Assembly: GCA_913062975.1 (NCBI GenBank)
Contig: CAJXZO010000003.1
Span: 40,616 to 104,615 of the forward strand
Reading direction: 5' to 3'
DNA length: 64,000 nucleotides
DNA from: an uncultured Micrococcales bacterium
GTDB taxonomy: Bacteria > Actinomycetota > Actinomycetes > Actinomycetales > Microbacteriaceae
Part shown: positions 17,476 to 28,098 of the stretch, piece by piece
Layout: each line of letters begins with the position of its first letter
Position numbering within the stretch: the first letter of the stretch is position 1
Translations under genes and position numbers: made by a program
The notes under the pieces: model-generated
Seen by the model: the letters and a program-made list of their open reading frames with translations, nothing else
Databases searched by the model: none
Told to the model about the DNA's origin: nothing

Positions 17476-18696
17476 TTACTTTTGTGACGCGGTGTCCTCG
17501 CCGAAGCTGTATGCAGCCTCACCGTGTACCACTACGTCAACTCCAGCGATCTCATCTTCTGATGTCACCCTGAAGCCCATTGTCTTCTCGATTGCAAAAC
17601 CAAGGATCAAAGCAACCACAAAGCTGTATGCAAGCACACCGAAGGCGGCGATTGCCTGAACAACTAGTTGACCGAAGTCACCACCGGTGAACAATCCGGT
17701 GTCGATTGCGAAAAATCCGAGGTAAAGGGTTCCCACCATTCCGGCTACCAGGTGGATACCAACTACATCGAGGGAGTCGTCATAGCCAAGCTTGAATTTC
17801 AGTTCAATTGCGTAGGCACTGATTGCACCGGCAATTACACCAAGAAGAAGAGCAAAGCCTGGGGTTACGTTGGCACATGCTGGTGTAATTGCTACTAGAC
17901 CTGAAACCGCACCGCTGGCTGCACCAACACTTGTTGCCTTACCTTCCTTGAACTTCTCAACTACCAACCAACCCAAGATGGCGGCTGCAGTTGCACCCAA
18001 GGTGTTTACAGTGATTAGTCCAGCGTTAGCCATTCCATTGGCAAACTCCGCTCCAACGTTGAATCCGAACCAACCGAACCAGAGAAGTGCTGCACCTAGA
18101 AGCACCAAAGGCACTGAGTGTGGCTGCATGATGCCCTTTGAGAACCCAAAGCGCTTACCCAAAACAATTGACAGCGCCAATGCCGCAGCACCCGCGTTGA
18201 CGTGGACGGCAGTTCCACCCGCGTAGTCAATTACCTCTGGCAGACCCAAAGCTGTTCCCAGCTCCATGATCCATCCGCCACCCCAGACCCATGCGGCAAC
18301 TGGGAAGTAAACAAGTGTCGACCAAATTCCTGCAAACACCATCCATGCACCAAATTTCGCACGGTCAGCAATTGCACCAGAAATAAGAGCGACAGTAATA
18401 ATTGCAAATGTTGCACCGAATGCCGCACCAATCAGATCTTCATTTCCAAGACCCTCAAGTCCGAATGATGCAAATGGGTTACCACTGAAGTCATATGGAT
18501 TCTCCACGGCGGACATGCTAAATCCGTAGAGCACCCACAGGACCGAAATCAGTGCCAATGAGCCGAAACTCATCATCATCATGCTGACAACACTCTTTGC
18601 CTTCACCAATCCTCCATAGAAGAAGGCCAGACCGGGAGTCATAAGTAATACAAGTGCGGTCGCGGTGACCGCCCAGCTGAATTCGCCAGTATCCAT
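17476..18696 (-). CDS. amtB: Ammonium transporter
   Basis: Trimeric ammonium channel of the plasma membrane. 406 residues from the ATG at 18696, which has GGAAAGGA just upstream; the frame is open further but the extra residues do not resemble Amt proteins. About 11 membrane segments; family signatures WVWGGGW, the DYAGGTAVHVNAG segment with the first pore His, and the second pore His in VGIHLVAG. A GlnR-like box lies about 75-90 bases upstream. The glnK (PII) and glnD genes that usually follow amtB in actinobacteria are not here; tRNA genes follow instead. Confidence 0.95.
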   Translation of the reverse strand: MDTGEFSWAVTATALVLLMTPGLAFFYGGLVKAKSVVSMMMMSFGSLALISVLWVLYGFSMSAVENPYDFSGNPFASFGLEGLGNEDLIGAAFGATFAIITVALISGAIADRAKFGAWMVFAGIWSTLVYFPVAAWVWGGGWIMELGTALGLPEVIDYAGGTAVHVNAGAAALALSIVLGKRFGFSKGIMQPHSVPLVLLGAALLWFGWFGFNVGAEFANGMANAGLITVNTLGATAAAILGWLVVEKFKEGKATSVGAASGAVSGLVAITPACANVTPGFALLLGVIAGAISAYAIELKFKLGYDDSLDVVGIHLVAGMVGTLYLGFFAIDTGLFTGGDFGQLVVQAIAAFGVLAYSFVVALILGFAIEKTMGFRVTSEDEIAGVDVVVHGEAAYSFGEDTASQK

Positions 18697-18769
18697 AAGA
18701 TTTCCTTTCCAAGAATATTTCTCGTGGCTTAATAGTCGACCTTTGGTGTTACAGGCGATGGTTAGAAAT

Positions 18770-18785
18770 GTTTCAACCATGTAAA
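18770..18785 (-). promoter_or_regulatory. GlnR-like operator upstream of amtB
   Basis: Reverse strand carries TTTAC-N6-GAAAC, fitting the a/b half-sites (gTnAC-n6-GaAAC) published for actinobacterial GlnR. The same element, differing at one of 16 positions, precedes glnA1 at 49111-49126. TTGAAA within it plus TGTAAC 17 bases on could serve as -35 and -10. Confidence 0.6.
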
Positions 18786-18882
18786 AAAAATATTGGACAA
18801 ATTATCGAGTGAGAAAGCCCAAATTCCAGCGAAACAGCAGGTCTGCTATCTAACTGCACATGGTTGGTTTAGTGCAAACACA

Positions 18883-19884
18883 CTAAGAAAAATGAAGTGT
18901 TCGGGAACTGAGAGCAGATATCCGAGAAACACTGCGCATATATTTCTTGCGATAACCACCAGCAATCATCTCATCGGTGAAGATGTCGGTCAGCGGCAAA
19001 TCACCACTTGACCTGACAGGTATCTGGAGTTCGTAGGCTCGATCTATAAAGCTCACGAAGCGCAGGGCTTCCACCTGATCGTGAAGCTTATGCACATCTG
19101 TCAGCAGGATTCCCTGAAGGCCTTTTAGCAAATATCTATACTTCGTCGGATGCAGTGTTCCTAGATGTTTCAGCACAGCAGGAAAGCTGTCCAAAGAGAC
19201 CCCCTCTGCTGTTAGCTTTAGAAGCTCAGAATCATCGAGTAACTCACTGTGTGCATCTATGTCGCGATGACGATAATCTTCACCGTCAACGCCGACAATC
19301 TTGAATCTTTCTCCCAGCCCCTGAATCTCACGCTTGAAATCCTCAGCTGCGAATCGCCCCTCCCCCAAGGCGTTGGGTGGTGTATTCGAAGTCGCTGCAA
19401 ATTTCACTCCACCTGCAGACAGTTCTTTCAAGAGTCTGGACATGATCATTGTGTCGCCTGGGTCATCTAGCTCGAATTCATCAATGCACACCAACTCATA
19501 CTTGAACAATCGCTTGACCATTTCCTGAAAACCTAGATAGCCAGTGATGGCGGTTAGATCTAAAAAGGCTCCGAAAACCTTAGGTCCTTTGTATTGGTGC
19601 CAAATGCCTGCCAACAGATGTGTCTTGCCAACTCCAAATCCACCATCCAGATAGATGCCCGGATAGGACTGTTTCTTGCCAAGTAGTCGTTTTCTGCCAC
19701 TGAGAAAACTCTTAGCTTCACTCACCGCCTGCGCCTGCGATGGATAGCGAGAATCTGGTCTGTAACTAGCGAAGGTTGCATGTTCGAATTCTGGGGGTGG
19801 AACCAAGTCTGCTATCAGCGTATCTGCGGAAACAGTTGGAGATATTTTCACCAGGGATGCCCCAGAGTGAGATGATTGTTTCAT
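18883..19884 (-). CDS. zapE: Cell division protein ZapE (AFG1-like ATPase)
   Basis: P-loop ATPase of the AFG1/ZapE family, associated in proteobacteria with the Z-ring; its role in actinobacteria is less clear. 333 residues, Walker A GGFGVGKT at 81-88, Walker B VCIDEFEL, and the RFAAEDFKREIQ arginine-finger region typical of the family. AAGG lies at good distance ahead of the ATG. A weak inverted repeat (TTAGTG/CACTAA, 18869-18886) overlaps the stop. Divergent from the rhodanese gene. Confidence 0.92.
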   Translation of the reverse strand: MKQSSHSGASLVKISPTVSADTLIADLVPPPEFEHATFASYRPDSRYPSQAQAVSEAKSFLSGRKRLLGKKQSYPGIYLDGGFGVGKTHLLAGIWHQYKGPKVFGAFLDLTAITGYLGFQEMVKRLFKYELVCIDEFELDDPGDTMIMSRLLKELSAGGVKFAATSNTPPNALGEGRFAAEDFKREIQGLGERFKIVGVDGEDYRHRDIDAHSELLDDSELLKLTAEGVSLDSFPAVLKHLGTLHPTKYRYLLKGLQGILLTDVHKLHDQVEALRFVSFIDRAYELQIPVRSSGDLPLTDIFTDEMIAGGYRKKYMRSVSRISALSSRTLHFS

Positions 19885-19933
19885 TAAATACCTTCGAATT
19901 AACTAAAGTCTAGCGACCTAGGACGGATTAGAT

Positions 19934-20818
19934 ATGAATCTTGATTCAAGTGAAAAAATTGCAGGCTATGCGCACCCAGAAGCTTTGGTCTCAACTCAAT
20001 GGGTAGCTGAAAATCTTGGTAAACACGGAATCACCCTGGTTGAGAGCAATGAGGACATCTTGCTTTATGAAACCGGGCACATCGAGGGGGCGGTAAAGCT
20101 TGACTGGCACACAGAACTAAACCACCCGCTGAGGCGCGACTACCTTGAGCCAGAGCAGTTCGCCGAACTGATGAGCAGAAAAGGTATCTCTAGGGAAGAC
20201 ACCGTTGTTATCTATGGAGACCGCTCTAACTGGTGGGCAACATACGCTTTCTGGGTATTCAAGTTATTTGGCCACGAGGATGTTCGCATCATGGATGGTG
20301 GCAGGGCACTGTGGATCAGTGAGGGCAGAGAACTAACCAAAGAGATTCCCGAGGGAACAACCGAGTATCCAGTGGTTTCCAGAAGGGACTCTGAAATCCG
20401 TGCCTTCCGCGACGAAGTTTTGAACCACCTCGGCAAGCCATTGATTGATGTTCGAAGCTTTCCCGAATACACCGGGGAGAGACTACACATGGCGGATTTC
20501 CCGAATGAGGGTGCGACAGTTGGTGGTCACATTCCAACAGCCCACAGCATTCCCTGGTCCACAGCAACAGCAGAGGATGAAACTTTTTTGCCTAAAGCTG
20601 AACTGGAGCAGATCTATATTGAAAAAACTGGTTTCAGCAAAGATGCAGACTTCATTGCCTACTGTCGTATTGGCGAAAGAAGCAGCCACACCTGGTTTGT
20701 TTTGAAATACCTTTTGGGTCTGAGCTCTGTCAAAAATTACGATGGAAGCTGGACCGAATGGGGTAACCTGGTTGGCGTTCCAATTGCCAAGGGAGAATTA
20801 CCTGGAGAGGCCGCTTGA
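19934..20818 (+). CDS. sseA: Thiosulfate/3-mercaptopyruvate sulfurtransferase (two-domain rhodanese)
   Basis: 294 residues with two rhodanese modules; the C-terminal one carries the catalytic loop CRIGERSS with C244, as in mycobacterial CysA/SseA enzymes, while the N-terminal one is non-catalytic. It moves sulfane sulfur from thiosulfate or 3-mercaptopyruvate to an acceptor. The SufE-like gene overlaps its stop by 4 bases, which suggests that the sulfur carrier next door is a partner. The split between thiosulfate and mercaptopyruvate specificity cannot be settled by eye. Confidence 0.9.
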   Translation: MNLDSSEKIAGYAHPEALVSTQWVAENLGKHGITLVESNEDILLYETGHIEGAVKLDWHTELNHPLRRDYLEPEQFAELMSRKGISREDTVVIYGDRSNWWATYAFWVFKLFGHEDVRIMDGGRALWISEGRELTKEIPEGTTEYPVVSRRDSEIRAFRDEVLNHLGKPLIDVRSFPEYTGERLHMADFPNEGATVGGHIPTAHSIPWSTATAEDETFLPKAELEQIYIEKTGFSKDADFIAYCRIGERSSHTWFVLKYLLGLSSVKNYDGSWTEWGNLVGVPIAKGELPGEAA

Positions 20819-21222
20819 GTGGTAACGAAGTAATCGACAATTTCACTCTTCTGCCGGAGGCAGAGAGGCTAAATATGCTACTGGAGTATTCAGAGGCATT
20901 ACCGGCAGTGCCAGAAGAGCATGACGGATTTGATTTCGAACGAGTCGAGGAATGTCAATCACCTGTCTATTTGGCGGTTGAGGTTGATAACGGCAAAGTG
21001 AGTCTTTTTTTTGATGCTCCCCGAGAAGCCCCCACCACCAGGGGCTTTGCATCAGTGCTGCATTCTGCTCTAGATCAATCAAGTGTTGAAGAGGTCATAA
21101 ACTTCGATGACTCTTTTCCAGACAAGCTAGGCATTGCCCACCTCATCTCCCCCCTTCGCATGAGGGGCATCAGAGGAATGATTGGGCGCATAAAGAGACT
21201 CACAAGAGAATTGAGTGAGTAA
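20815..21222 (+). CDS. SufE-family sulfur acceptor protein
   Basis: 135 residues matching SufE, which accepts persulfide sulfur. The acceptor Cys is C47 in EECQSPVYL, followed by the typical beta strands and the [10 protein letters not shown] helix. No SufS/SufBCD is nearby; its neighbour is a rhodanese, a pairing common in actinobacteria. It starts with TTG overlapping the upstream TGA. Confidence 0.9.
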   Translation: MSGNEVIDNFTLLPEAERLNMLLEYSEALPAVPEEHDGFDFERVEECQSPVYLAVEVDNGKVSLFFDAPREAPTTRGFASVLHSALDQSSVEEVINFDDSFPDKLGIAHLISPLRMRGIRGMIGRIKRLTRELSE

Positions 21223-21724
21223 CTCCCCCAATTTGCTATCCAAACTGGATAGCAGTGTTTTACTCATGGTGTTCGAGTTGGAACACGGATTCTCAATTGA
21301 TGGGAAATCAGCACAACTTGGTGGTGCTTACGACCGAGAGCTAATTGTTGCACTGAGACAATGGGCTCAAATCATTGTCACCACCGTGAAAACAGCGGAG
21401 GCTGAAGCCTACGTTCAACCAAAAAAGCCTCTTGTTTTGCTAAGCAGACAAGGATCTGGGGCTGAGTGGCTAGAAGCAAGCAGGCTTGACTGGTCGCAAC
21501 CAAGCTTTGAAGATGCGATTGCAAACAAAAAAGTACTTTACGAAACAGGCTTGAGTTCATCCAGAGAGCTAATCAGCTTGGGTTTTATAAGGCAGGTCCT
21601 AATTCACCATGACAAGCCAGAATTCCACCCAGAGGAGCATATGAAGTTTGGTTTAGATCACATTGCCACAGAGCCTTACTACAATCGTCACATTTCGCTA
21701 TTTCAGCGGCGTGGCAGAGAATAG
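21215..21724 (+). CDS. Unassigned protein, weak resemblance to RibD C-terminal reductase fold
   Basis: 169 residues, overlapping the SufE-like gene by 8 bases with a GTG start, so clearly part of the same operon. I do not recognise it firmly. The stretch YDRELIVALRQWAQIIVTTVKTAEAEAY resembles, in short pieces, the DRxLLxALRxxADAVLVGxGTxRAE region of RibD_C (pyrimidine reductase/DHFR-like) proteins, and a central VLLSRQGSG is compatible, but it is shorter than that family and the remaining motifs are not obvious. No signal peptide or membrane segment. Function open. Confidence 0.6.
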   Translation: MSNSPNLLSKLDSSVLLMVFELEHGFSIDGKSAQLGGAYDRELIVALRQWAQIIVTTVKTAEAEAYVQPKKPLVLLSRQGSGAEWLEASRLDWSQPSFEDAIANKKVLYETGLSSSRELISLGFIRQVLIHHDKPEFHPEEHMKFGLDHIATEPYYNRHISLFQRRGRE

Positions 21725-21741
21725 AGCTAGCTTGGCAAAAC

Positions 21742-21747
21742 TAGGTT
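21742..21747 (+). promoter_or_regulatory. -10 element of the DUF3000 gene (leaderless type)
   Basis: TAGGTT, 6 bases before the GTG start at 21754. Confidence 0.45.
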
Positions 21748-21753
21748 TGTCGA

Positions 21754-22320
21754 GTGAAGCTTGAACTGCCAAAAGAGATCAGCGAGGAATTCGGCCAGCG
21801 TCTCGCCCCGATAGCCAGCCTTGCAGAACGAAGTGAAATCCATCTAACTCAGATTGCAGCCCCAAAGGGCATCGCCCAGGAGGCCATTGCTGTCTCTGCT
21901 GAGGTCATTCACGCGGACCACTCTGATGCCGATAGAGGAATTGGTCGATTGGTTATTTGCAGAGACACCAGCTACCCAGAGGGCTGGAACAGCGAATATC
22001 GAATTATTCTCTATGCCAAATCACCGGTCGATATCGATATGGGCAAAGACGCAGTTGTGGATGAACTTCCGTGGAACTGGCTCATGGATTCACTTGAGCA
22101 AAAATCAGCCAATTTCCACAGCGAAGCAGGAACCACAACCAGAATCCTATCCACCGGCCATGGCTCACTAACATCACAGTCTCAGCATGCTGAAATTGAA
22201 ATCAGAGCCAGCTGGGCCCCAGAAGATGAAGATCTTTCAAAACACCTGGATGCGTTTCAACAATTGCTGGCATTGATCAGCGGTTTGCCCCCAGCGGACG
22301 TGACAGTGGTGCCAGTTTGA
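21754..22320 (+). CDS. DUF3000 family protein
   Basis: 188-residue soluble protein of the actinobacterial DUF3000 family, recognisable by the DELPWNWLMDSL motif, the GTTTRILSTGHGSL segment and the C-terminal SGLPPADV. Its place directly before RNase D is conserved across actinobacteria; its function is unknown. It overlaps the rnd start by 4 bases. GTG start supported by a -10 hexamer 6 bases upstream and no Shine-Dalgarno. Confidence 0.85.
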   Translation: MKLELPKEISEEFGQRLAPIASLAERSEIHLTQIAAPKGIAQEAIAVSAEVIHADHSDADRGIGRLVICRDTSYPEGWNSEYRIILYAKSPVDIDMGKDAVVDELPWNWLMDSLEQKSANFHSEAGTTTRILSTGHGSLTSQSQHAEIEIRASWAPEDEDLSKHLDAFQQLLALISGLPPADVTVVPV

Positions 22321-23459
22321 ATTCCTATGTCCTAATCGATAGTGATGACTCTCTTGAATCCACTCTTGATGATTTGGAAAAATCACAGGTATTGGCAATT
22401 GATGCTGAACGGGCAAGTGGCTTCAAATATGGCCAGAGTGCTTATCTAGTTCAGATTCTGACCAATGAGATCGCCTATCTAATTGACCCAAAGGGTTTGT
22501 CTGAGGCGGTTTTACTAAAGCTTGCGAAGGTCACAAATGACTCAGAGTGGATTCTTCACAGCGCAACCCAGGACCTCCCCTGCTTGAACGAACTTGGTCT
22601 TTATCCTGCAAAGATTTTTGACACCGAGGTTGCGGCAAAACTGCTTGGCTTTGAAAAAATTGGGCTTGCATCCCTGGTTGAGCGTTACCTCAGCGTGGAG
22701 CTTAAGAAAGAACACTCTGCAGCAGACTGGTCCCTTAGACCACTAACCGAGGAGATGCTGGAATATGCAGCTCAGGATGTCTATTACCTGCATGAACTTC
22801 GAGAAATGCTGATGAATGAATTAGAACAAGCGCAGAAGATGGCTTTTGCAGAACAAGAATTTGAATTCCTGCTCAGCTTCAAACCTAAACCGGCACCTGC
22901 AAACCCTTGGCGAAAAACCTCTGGAGTACATGCCTTGACTAAACCAATTCAACTTGCACGGTTGAGAGAGATGTGGATGGTGAGAGATGCCTACGCCTCA
23001 ACCAACGACATAGCTCCCGGAAGAATTGTTAGCGACCGGTCTCTTTCACACGCAGCATCCTCGGAATACAGCTCCATTGGCCAAATGAAGAGCGATAAGC
23101 AGTTTCATGGTCGATTGATTGGCAAGCTTTACCGGGATCTCTACAACGCTTATAGCTCAGCACCCAATACCGAAATGCCACCACTTAGAGAACCATCAGA
23201 GTTTTCCATCCCCCATCACAAAAACTGGCAAAAATTAAAACCAGAAGCCGATAAACGCTATAAGAAGCTAAAACTATCTTTGGCTGAACTGTCTGAGCAA
23301 ATACAGATTCCGGTTGAGGTGATTATTTCCCCAACCATCATTAGAGAAGCTATTTGGAATGAGATTGCTGGAACTGAACTAGAGGACTACATGAGACAAA
23401 AAGGGGCTCGGTCCTGGCAGTTAGGCCTCATACTCCCGCTGTTCAGCGCTCTGGACTGA
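22317..23459 (+). CDS. rnd: Ribonuclease D
   Basis: 3'-5' exoribonuclease for tRNA/structured RNA trimming. 380 residues: DEDDy exonuclease domain with D-A-E in AIDAERASG, the Asp of ATQDLPCL and the final Tyr/Asp in YAAQDVYYL, followed by an HRDC domain about 205-285. TTG start overlapping the DUF3000 stop. Its last 39 bases overlap the 3' end of convergent dxs. Confidence 0.94.
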   Translation: MNSYVLIDSDDSLESTLDDLEKSQVLAIDAERASGFKYGQSAYLVQILTNEIAYLIDPKGLSEAVLLKLAKVTNDSEWILHSATQDLPCLNELGLYPAKIFDTEVAAKLLGFEKIGLASLVERYLSVELKKEHSAADWSLRPLTEEMLEYAAQDVYYLHELREMLMNELEQAQKMAFAEQEFEFLLSFKPKPAPANPWRKTSGVHALTKPIQLARLREMWMVRDAYASTNDIAPGRIVSDRSLSHAASSEYSSIGQMKSDKQFHGRLIGKLYRDLYNAYSSAPNTEMPPLREPSEFSIPHHKNWQKLKPEADKRYKKLKLSLAELSEQIQIPVEVIISPTIIREAIWNEIAGTELEDYMRQKGARSWQLGLILPLFSALD

Positions 23460-25361
23460 ATCTGACTCCAACGGCCTAGCCTTGGGCACCTTCGCTCCCA
23501 ACACCTGTGCAGTTATGTCTCGAGCAATTGCCTTTGGAGTCAATCCAACCCGTTCCATGATTTCATCTCGAGAGGCGTGCTCTAAAAACTCATCCGGCAA
23601 TCCAATTTCTTGCAAACCAGTCTCGATTCCAGCTGCCCTCATTTGTTGACGAATCCGGGTGCCTATGCCACCAACCCTAATGCCATCCTCAATGCTCACC
23701 ACAAGCCTGTGTTGGCGACTGAATTCAACAATGCTCTGCTTGACAGGAATGACCCAACGAGGGTCAATAACAGTTGAACCAATGCCCTGAGCGGCCAACA
23801 TTGAGTGAACCTCCATGGCCAAAGTTGCCATGGCTCCAGTGGAAACAATCAAGACATCCATTGACGCAGATCTAGCCAGAATATCCACGCCATCGTCAGT
23901 TGTTTCGAGACTTGAAATCTTTTCAATCGCTGTTCCCTTGGGGAATCTAATCACTGTTGGTCCATCAGAAACTGCCACCGCTTCTCTTAGCTGCTCCCTG
24001 AGTGACTCTGCATCCCTGGGAGCGGCAATGGCAATGTTTGGAACAACTTGCAAAAGGGCCAAATCCCACATGCCGTGGTGGCTTGCTCCATCAGGACCGG
24101 TGACGCCGCTTCGGTCAAGCACAAATGTCACCCCGGCTTTGTGAAGAGCAACATCCATCATTAGTTGATCAAAGGCTCTGTTCACAAAGGTTGAATAAAT
24201 CGCCACTACCGGGTGCAAACCGCCATAAGCCATCCCGGCAGCACTGGTGGTGGCATGCTGTTCAGCAATTCCAACATCAAACACTCTCTCCGGAAACTTC
24301 TTGTGAAACTTATCTAAACCAACAGGAATCATCATTGCTGCGGTGATGCCGACAACATCCTTACGCTCAGTCGCTATATCCGTAATTTCATTTCTGAAAA
24401 CTGATGTCCAACTAACACCATTGCTTTTTTTGATCGGTAGTCCGGTCTCTGCATTTATCTGCCCAACCGCATGGAACTGGTCCGCCTCGTCTGAAATGGC
24501 TGGGTCGTAACCCTTACCCTTTTGAGTGATCGCGTGAACAATCACCGGTGCGTTGTAGTTTTTCGCCTGTGCCAAAGCAGTTTCCATTGCAGAAAAGTCA
24601 TGGCCGTCAATTGGGCCTATGTATTTGATGTCGAGGTTTGGGAACAGCCCCTTTGGAGCAAAGGTGCTAATCCACCCCTTGCCAGCGCCCTCGGCAGCCG
24701 AGAACACTAGCTTTCCAAATAACCCAAGACCAAAAAATGCCTTTCTTGAAAACCTGTGCAATTTTTTGTACCAGCGCTCGGTTCGAATGCTGTTGAGGTG
24801 CTTTGCGAAACCGCCAATAGTTGGTGCGTAGCTTCGACCATTGTCATTGACAACAATCACCAGTGAACGATCATTATCGTCACTGATGTTGTTTAGCGCC
24901 TCCCAAGCCATACCTCCAGTCAGCGCACCATCACCGATTACCGCAACAACATGTTTATCGGTGTCTCCTTTAGCGGCCGCTGCTCTGGAAATGCCATCAG
25001 CCCAGCTGATTGCTGTCGAGGCATGCGAGTTTTCAACGATGTCGTGCTCACTCTCAACACGCTGCGGATACCCTGCAACGCCATCTCGCTCTCTAAGGTT
25101 TTTTAGATCAGCGCGACCGGTTAGCATCTTGTGCACGTAGCTTTGATGGCCCGTGTCAAAAATGATGCTGTCTTTTGGAGAATCAAAAACCCGATGGATG
25201 GCAATTGTGGTTTCAACAACACCCAGATTGGGACCAAGGTGACCGCCTGAAGCACTCACCGTTTCAATCAGCTTGGTGCGGATTTCATCCGCGAGCATTT
25301 GTATCTGAGACTCAGAGAGATTCTTCAGATCATCTGGGGTCTTAATATTTTCCAGCAACAT
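23421..25361 (-). CDS. dxs: 1-deoxy-D-xylulose-5-phosphate synthase
   Basis: Thiamine-diphosphate enzyme making DXP from pyruvate and glyceraldehyde 3-phosphate, the first step of the MEP isoprenoid route. 646 residues, normal length. ThDP motif [16 protein letters not shown], catalytic His region [13 protein letters not shown], the [18 protein letters not shown] segment and C-terminal domain all present. The ATG at 25361 lacks a good Shine-Dalgarno; TAGGTT lies 13 bases upstream and would give a leader of about 7 bases. Confidence 0.97.
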   Translation of the reverse strand: MLLENIKTPDDLKNLSESQIQMLADEIRTKLIETVSASGGHLGPNLGVVETTIAIHRVFDSPKDSIIFDTGHQSYVHKMLTGRADLKNLRERDGVAGYPQRVESEHDIVENSHASTAISWADGISRAAAAKGDTDKHVVAVIGDGALTGGMAWEALNNISDDNDRSLVIVVNDNGRSYAPTIGGFAKHLNSIRTERWYKKLHRFSRKAFFGLGLFGKLVFSAAEGAGKGWISTFAPKGLFPNLDIKYIGPIDGHDFSAMETALAQAKNYNAPVIVHAITQKGKGYDPAISDEADQFHAVGQINAETGLPIKKSNGVSWTSVFRNEITDIATERKDVVGITAAMMIPVGLDKFHKKFPERVFDVGIAEQHATTSAAGMAYGGLHPVVAIYSTFVNRAFDQLMMDVALHKAGVTFVLDRSGVTGPDGASHHGMWDLALLQVVPNIAIAAPRDAESLREQLREAVAVSDGPTVIRFPKGTAIEKISSLETTDDGVDILARSASMDVLIVSTGAMATLAMEVHSMLAAQGIGSTVIDPRWVIPVKQSIVEFSRQHRLVVSIEDGIRVGGIGTRIRQQMRAAGIETGLQEIGLPDEFLEHASRDEIMERVGLTPKAIARDITAQVLGAKVPKARPLESDSVQSAEQREYEA

Positions 25362-25396
25362 GAGATTTCAAACAAACCTAGAGAGCTTGCTATTTC

Positions 25397-28066
25397 CTAA
25401 GCCACCAGACTTCTCAAAACGTATTGCAAAATACCTCCGTTGCGGAAATAATCGGCCTCACCCGGGGTGTCAATCCTCACCTTGGCATCAAACTCGACCA
25501 CTGCCTTCTCACCGGAGTGAGTAGTTGGGCTAACCCTCACTCTCACGGTGTCGGGAGTGACCCCATCATTGAGCTTTTCAATTCCAATGAAGTCATAGCT
25601 CTCGGTTCCATCCAATCCAAGGCTCTCAGCAGTTTCACTCGCTGGGAACTGAAGGGGCAGAACACCCATGCCAATCAAGTTGGAACGGTGAATACGCTCA
25701 AAGCTTTCAGCTATAACAACCTTGACGCCGAGCAAGCTGGTTCCTTTAGCGGCCCAGTCGCGTGAAGAACCAGACCCGTATTCTTTGCCAGCCAGAATAA
25801 TCAGTGGCACATCATTTGATTTGTAGTTCTCGCTGGCATCAAAGATGAAACTCTGCTGACCATCTTCGGTTGTGAAGTCTCTGGTGTAGCCGCCCTCAAC
25901 ATCGTTTAGAAGCTGATTGCGCAAACGAATGTTTGCGAAGGTGCCACGAATCATCACCTCGTGATTACCCCTTCTCGAGCCGTAGCTATTGAAATCAACT
26001 CTGGACACACCCTTGTCTGACAAATATTTACCAGCTGGGCTCTCTAGTTTGATGGTTCCTGCTGGTGAGATGTGGTCAGTTGTAACTGAGTCACCAAGTT
26101 TGGCCAAAACCCTTGCATTTGAAACATCTGTGACAGGCTTTGGTGTCATGCCCATGCCATCGAAATAAGGTGGCTTTTTCACATAAGTTGAGCCGTCATC
26201 CCATGTGAAGGTATCGCCCTCTGGCGTGGGAAGTGACTTCCACCGGTCATCACCCTCAAACACTGATGCATATTCGTGGGTGAACATTTCACTACTAATC
26301 GAGCTATCGATGGTCTTTTGAACCTCATCAGGGGTTGGCCAGATGTCTTTTAGGAAGATTTCATTTCCATCTGCATCCTCACCAAGGGAATCACTTTCAA
26401 AATCAAAGTCCATGGTCCCTGCCAGGGCATAAGCGATGACCAACGGAGGTGATGCCAAGTAATTCATCTTCACATCAGGGTTGATTCTTCCCTCAAAGTT
26501 TCTGTTACCGCTCAAAACACTTGTGACAGCCAGGTCATTCTCTTGAATTGCCTCACTGATTGCGGGATCCAAGGGTCCGCTGTTACCAATGCAGGTGGTA
26601 CAACCATAACCAACCAGCTGAAAGCCCAACTTGTCTAGATAATCAGTTAGACCCGACTTGTCGTAGTAATCAGTCACTACCTTGCTTCCAGGTGCAAGTG
26701 AGGTCTTAACCCATGGTTTCGCCTTCAATCCCATCTCCACAGCCTTTTTGGCCAGCAGTCCTGCTGCCATCATCACCGAAGGATTGGAGGTGTTGGTGCA
26801 GGAGGTGATACTGGCAATTGAAACATAGCCATTATCAACGGCAAACTCTTTGCCCTTCACCTGTGCTGGGTTTGATTCAACTCTGGAGTAGTTAGCAAGG
26901 TCCTTTTCAAAACTGGTCTTCGCGTTGTCCAAAGAGATTCTGTCCTGTGGTCTCTTCGGACCAGCAATCGATGGAACCACAGTGGAAAGGTCTAACTCTA
27001 GGTATTCGCTATACTCGGCCTCTGTTGATGGGTCATGCCACAGTCCCTGAATCTTGCTGTATTGCTCAACAAGCGAAACCTGATCCTCATCACGACCGGT
27101 CAACCTCAGATAATCAAGTGTTACCTCATCAATTGGGAAAATAGCGACGGTTGAACCAAACTCTGGTGACATGTTTCCGATGGTTGCCCTGTTGGCCAAA
27201 GGCACCGAGGCAACACCGTCACCATAAAACTCAACGAATTTGCCGACAACCCCGTGGTTACGAAGCATTTCGGTAATGGTCAAAACCACATCTGTAGCTG
27301 TTGCACCAATTGGAATTTCGCCAGTTAGCTTAAAACCAACAACCCTGGGGATCAGCATGGAAACAGGTTGACCGAGCATGGCTGCCTCGGCTTCAATTCC
27401 ACCAACTCCCCAACCAAGGACCCCAAGTCCATTGACCATGGTGGTGTGAGAGTCTGTTCCAACACAGCTGTCTGGGTAGGCAGTGAGTTCTCCATTGACC
27501 TCTCGAGCCATTACCGTTCTGGCCAAATACTCGATGTTCACCTGGTGCACGATTCCAGTTCCTGGCGGAACAACCTTGAAATCTTGGAAGGCTCCCTGTC
27601 CCCACCTCAAAAACTGGTAGCGCTCGCCGTTTCGCTGGTATTCAAACTCCACGTTTCGCTCTGCAGAATCTGCAGTGCCTGCAACATCAATCACGACTGA
27701 GTGGTCAATAACCATCTCTGCTGGGGCAAGTGGGTTAATCTTCTGAGGGTCTCCGCCAAGCTCAGCAACTGCCTCACGCATTGTTGCTAGGTCAACCACA
27801 CAGGGAACACCGGTGAAGTCCTGCATGATTACTCGAGCCGGAGTGAACTGAATTTCATTGCTTGGTTCCGCTTTGGCATCCCAGTTTGCCAAGGTATTGA
27901 TGTGATCCTTAGTGATGTTTTTACCGTCTTCTGTGCGAAGCAGGTTTTCTAACAAGATGTTCAAGCTGTAGGGCAACTTCTTTGTGCTTGCCTTGTTGAT
28001 GTTATAAATACTGTAATCCTTGCCAGCAACTGTTAATTTCTGCTTGGCGTCGAAACTGTTAGCCAT
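25397..28066 (-). CDS. acnA: Aconitate hydratase A
   Basis: TCA-cycle enzyme interconverting citrate and isocitrate with a 4Fe-4S cluster. 889 residues from the ATG at 28066, preceded by AAGGAG at ideal spacing; upstream in-frame codons are not part of the family. Cluster Cys residues are visible in [12 protein letters not shown] and [12 protein letters not shown], and the substrate Arg/Ser loop [12 protein letters not shown] is intact. 32 bases downstream of the DUF3159 gene, same strand. The trk potassium genes often found between them in other actinobacteria are missing. Confidence 0.97.
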   Translation of the reverse strand: MANSFDAKQKLTVAGKDYSIYNINKASTKKLPYSLNILLENLLRTEDGKNITKDHINTLANWDAKAEPSNEIQFTPARVIMQDFTGVPCVVDLATMREAVAELGGDPQKINPLAPAEMVIDHSVVIDVAGTADSAERNVEFEYQRNGERYQFLRWGQGAFQDFKVVPPGTGIVHQVNIEYLARTVMAREVNGELTAYPDSCVGTDSHTTMVNGLGVLGWGVGGIEAEAAMLGQPVSMLIPRVVGFKLTGEIPIGATATDVVLTITEMLRNHGVVGKFVEFYGDGVASVPLANRATIGNMSPEFGSTVAIFPIDEVTLDYLRLTGRDEDQVSLVEQYSKIQGLWHDPSTEAEYSEYLELDLSTVVPSIAGPKRPQDRISLDNAKTSFEKDLANYSRVESNPAQVKGKEFAVDNGYVSIASITSCTNTSNPSVMMAAGLLAKKAVEMGLKAKPWVKTSLAPGSKVVTDYYDKSGLTDYLDKLGFQLVGYGCTTCIGNSGPLDPAISEAIQENDLAVTSVLSGNRNFEGRINPDVKMNYLASPPLVIAYALAGTMDFDFESDSLGEDADGNEIFLKDIWPTPDEVQKTIDSSISSEMFTHEYASVFEGDDRWKSLPTPEGDTFTWDDGSTYVKKPPYFDGMGMTPKPVTDVSNARVLAKLGDSVTTDHISPAGTIKLESPAGKYLSDKGVSRVDFNSYGSRRGNHEVMIRGTFANIRLRNQLLNDVEGGYTRDFTTEDGQQSFIFDASENYKSNDVPLIILAGKEYGSGSSRDWAAKGTSLLGVKVVIAESFERIHRSNLIGMGVLPLQFPASETAESLGLDGTESYDFIGIEKLNDGVTPDTVRVRVSPTTHSGEKAVVEFDAKVRIDTPGEADYFRNGGILQYVLRSLVA

Positions 28067-28098
28067 ATCACTCCTTATGTGTTTCCCTGTTAATAAAT

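Noticed and set aside
18697..18780. Longer amtB start
   Set aside because: GGAAAGGA precedes ATG 18696 and the extra N-terminus overlaps the GlnR-like box area and is unlike Amt proteins.
18869..18886. TTAGTG/CACTAA repeat as terminator of zapE
   Set aside because: Only 6 bp, AT-rich, overlaps the stop codon and has no T-run.
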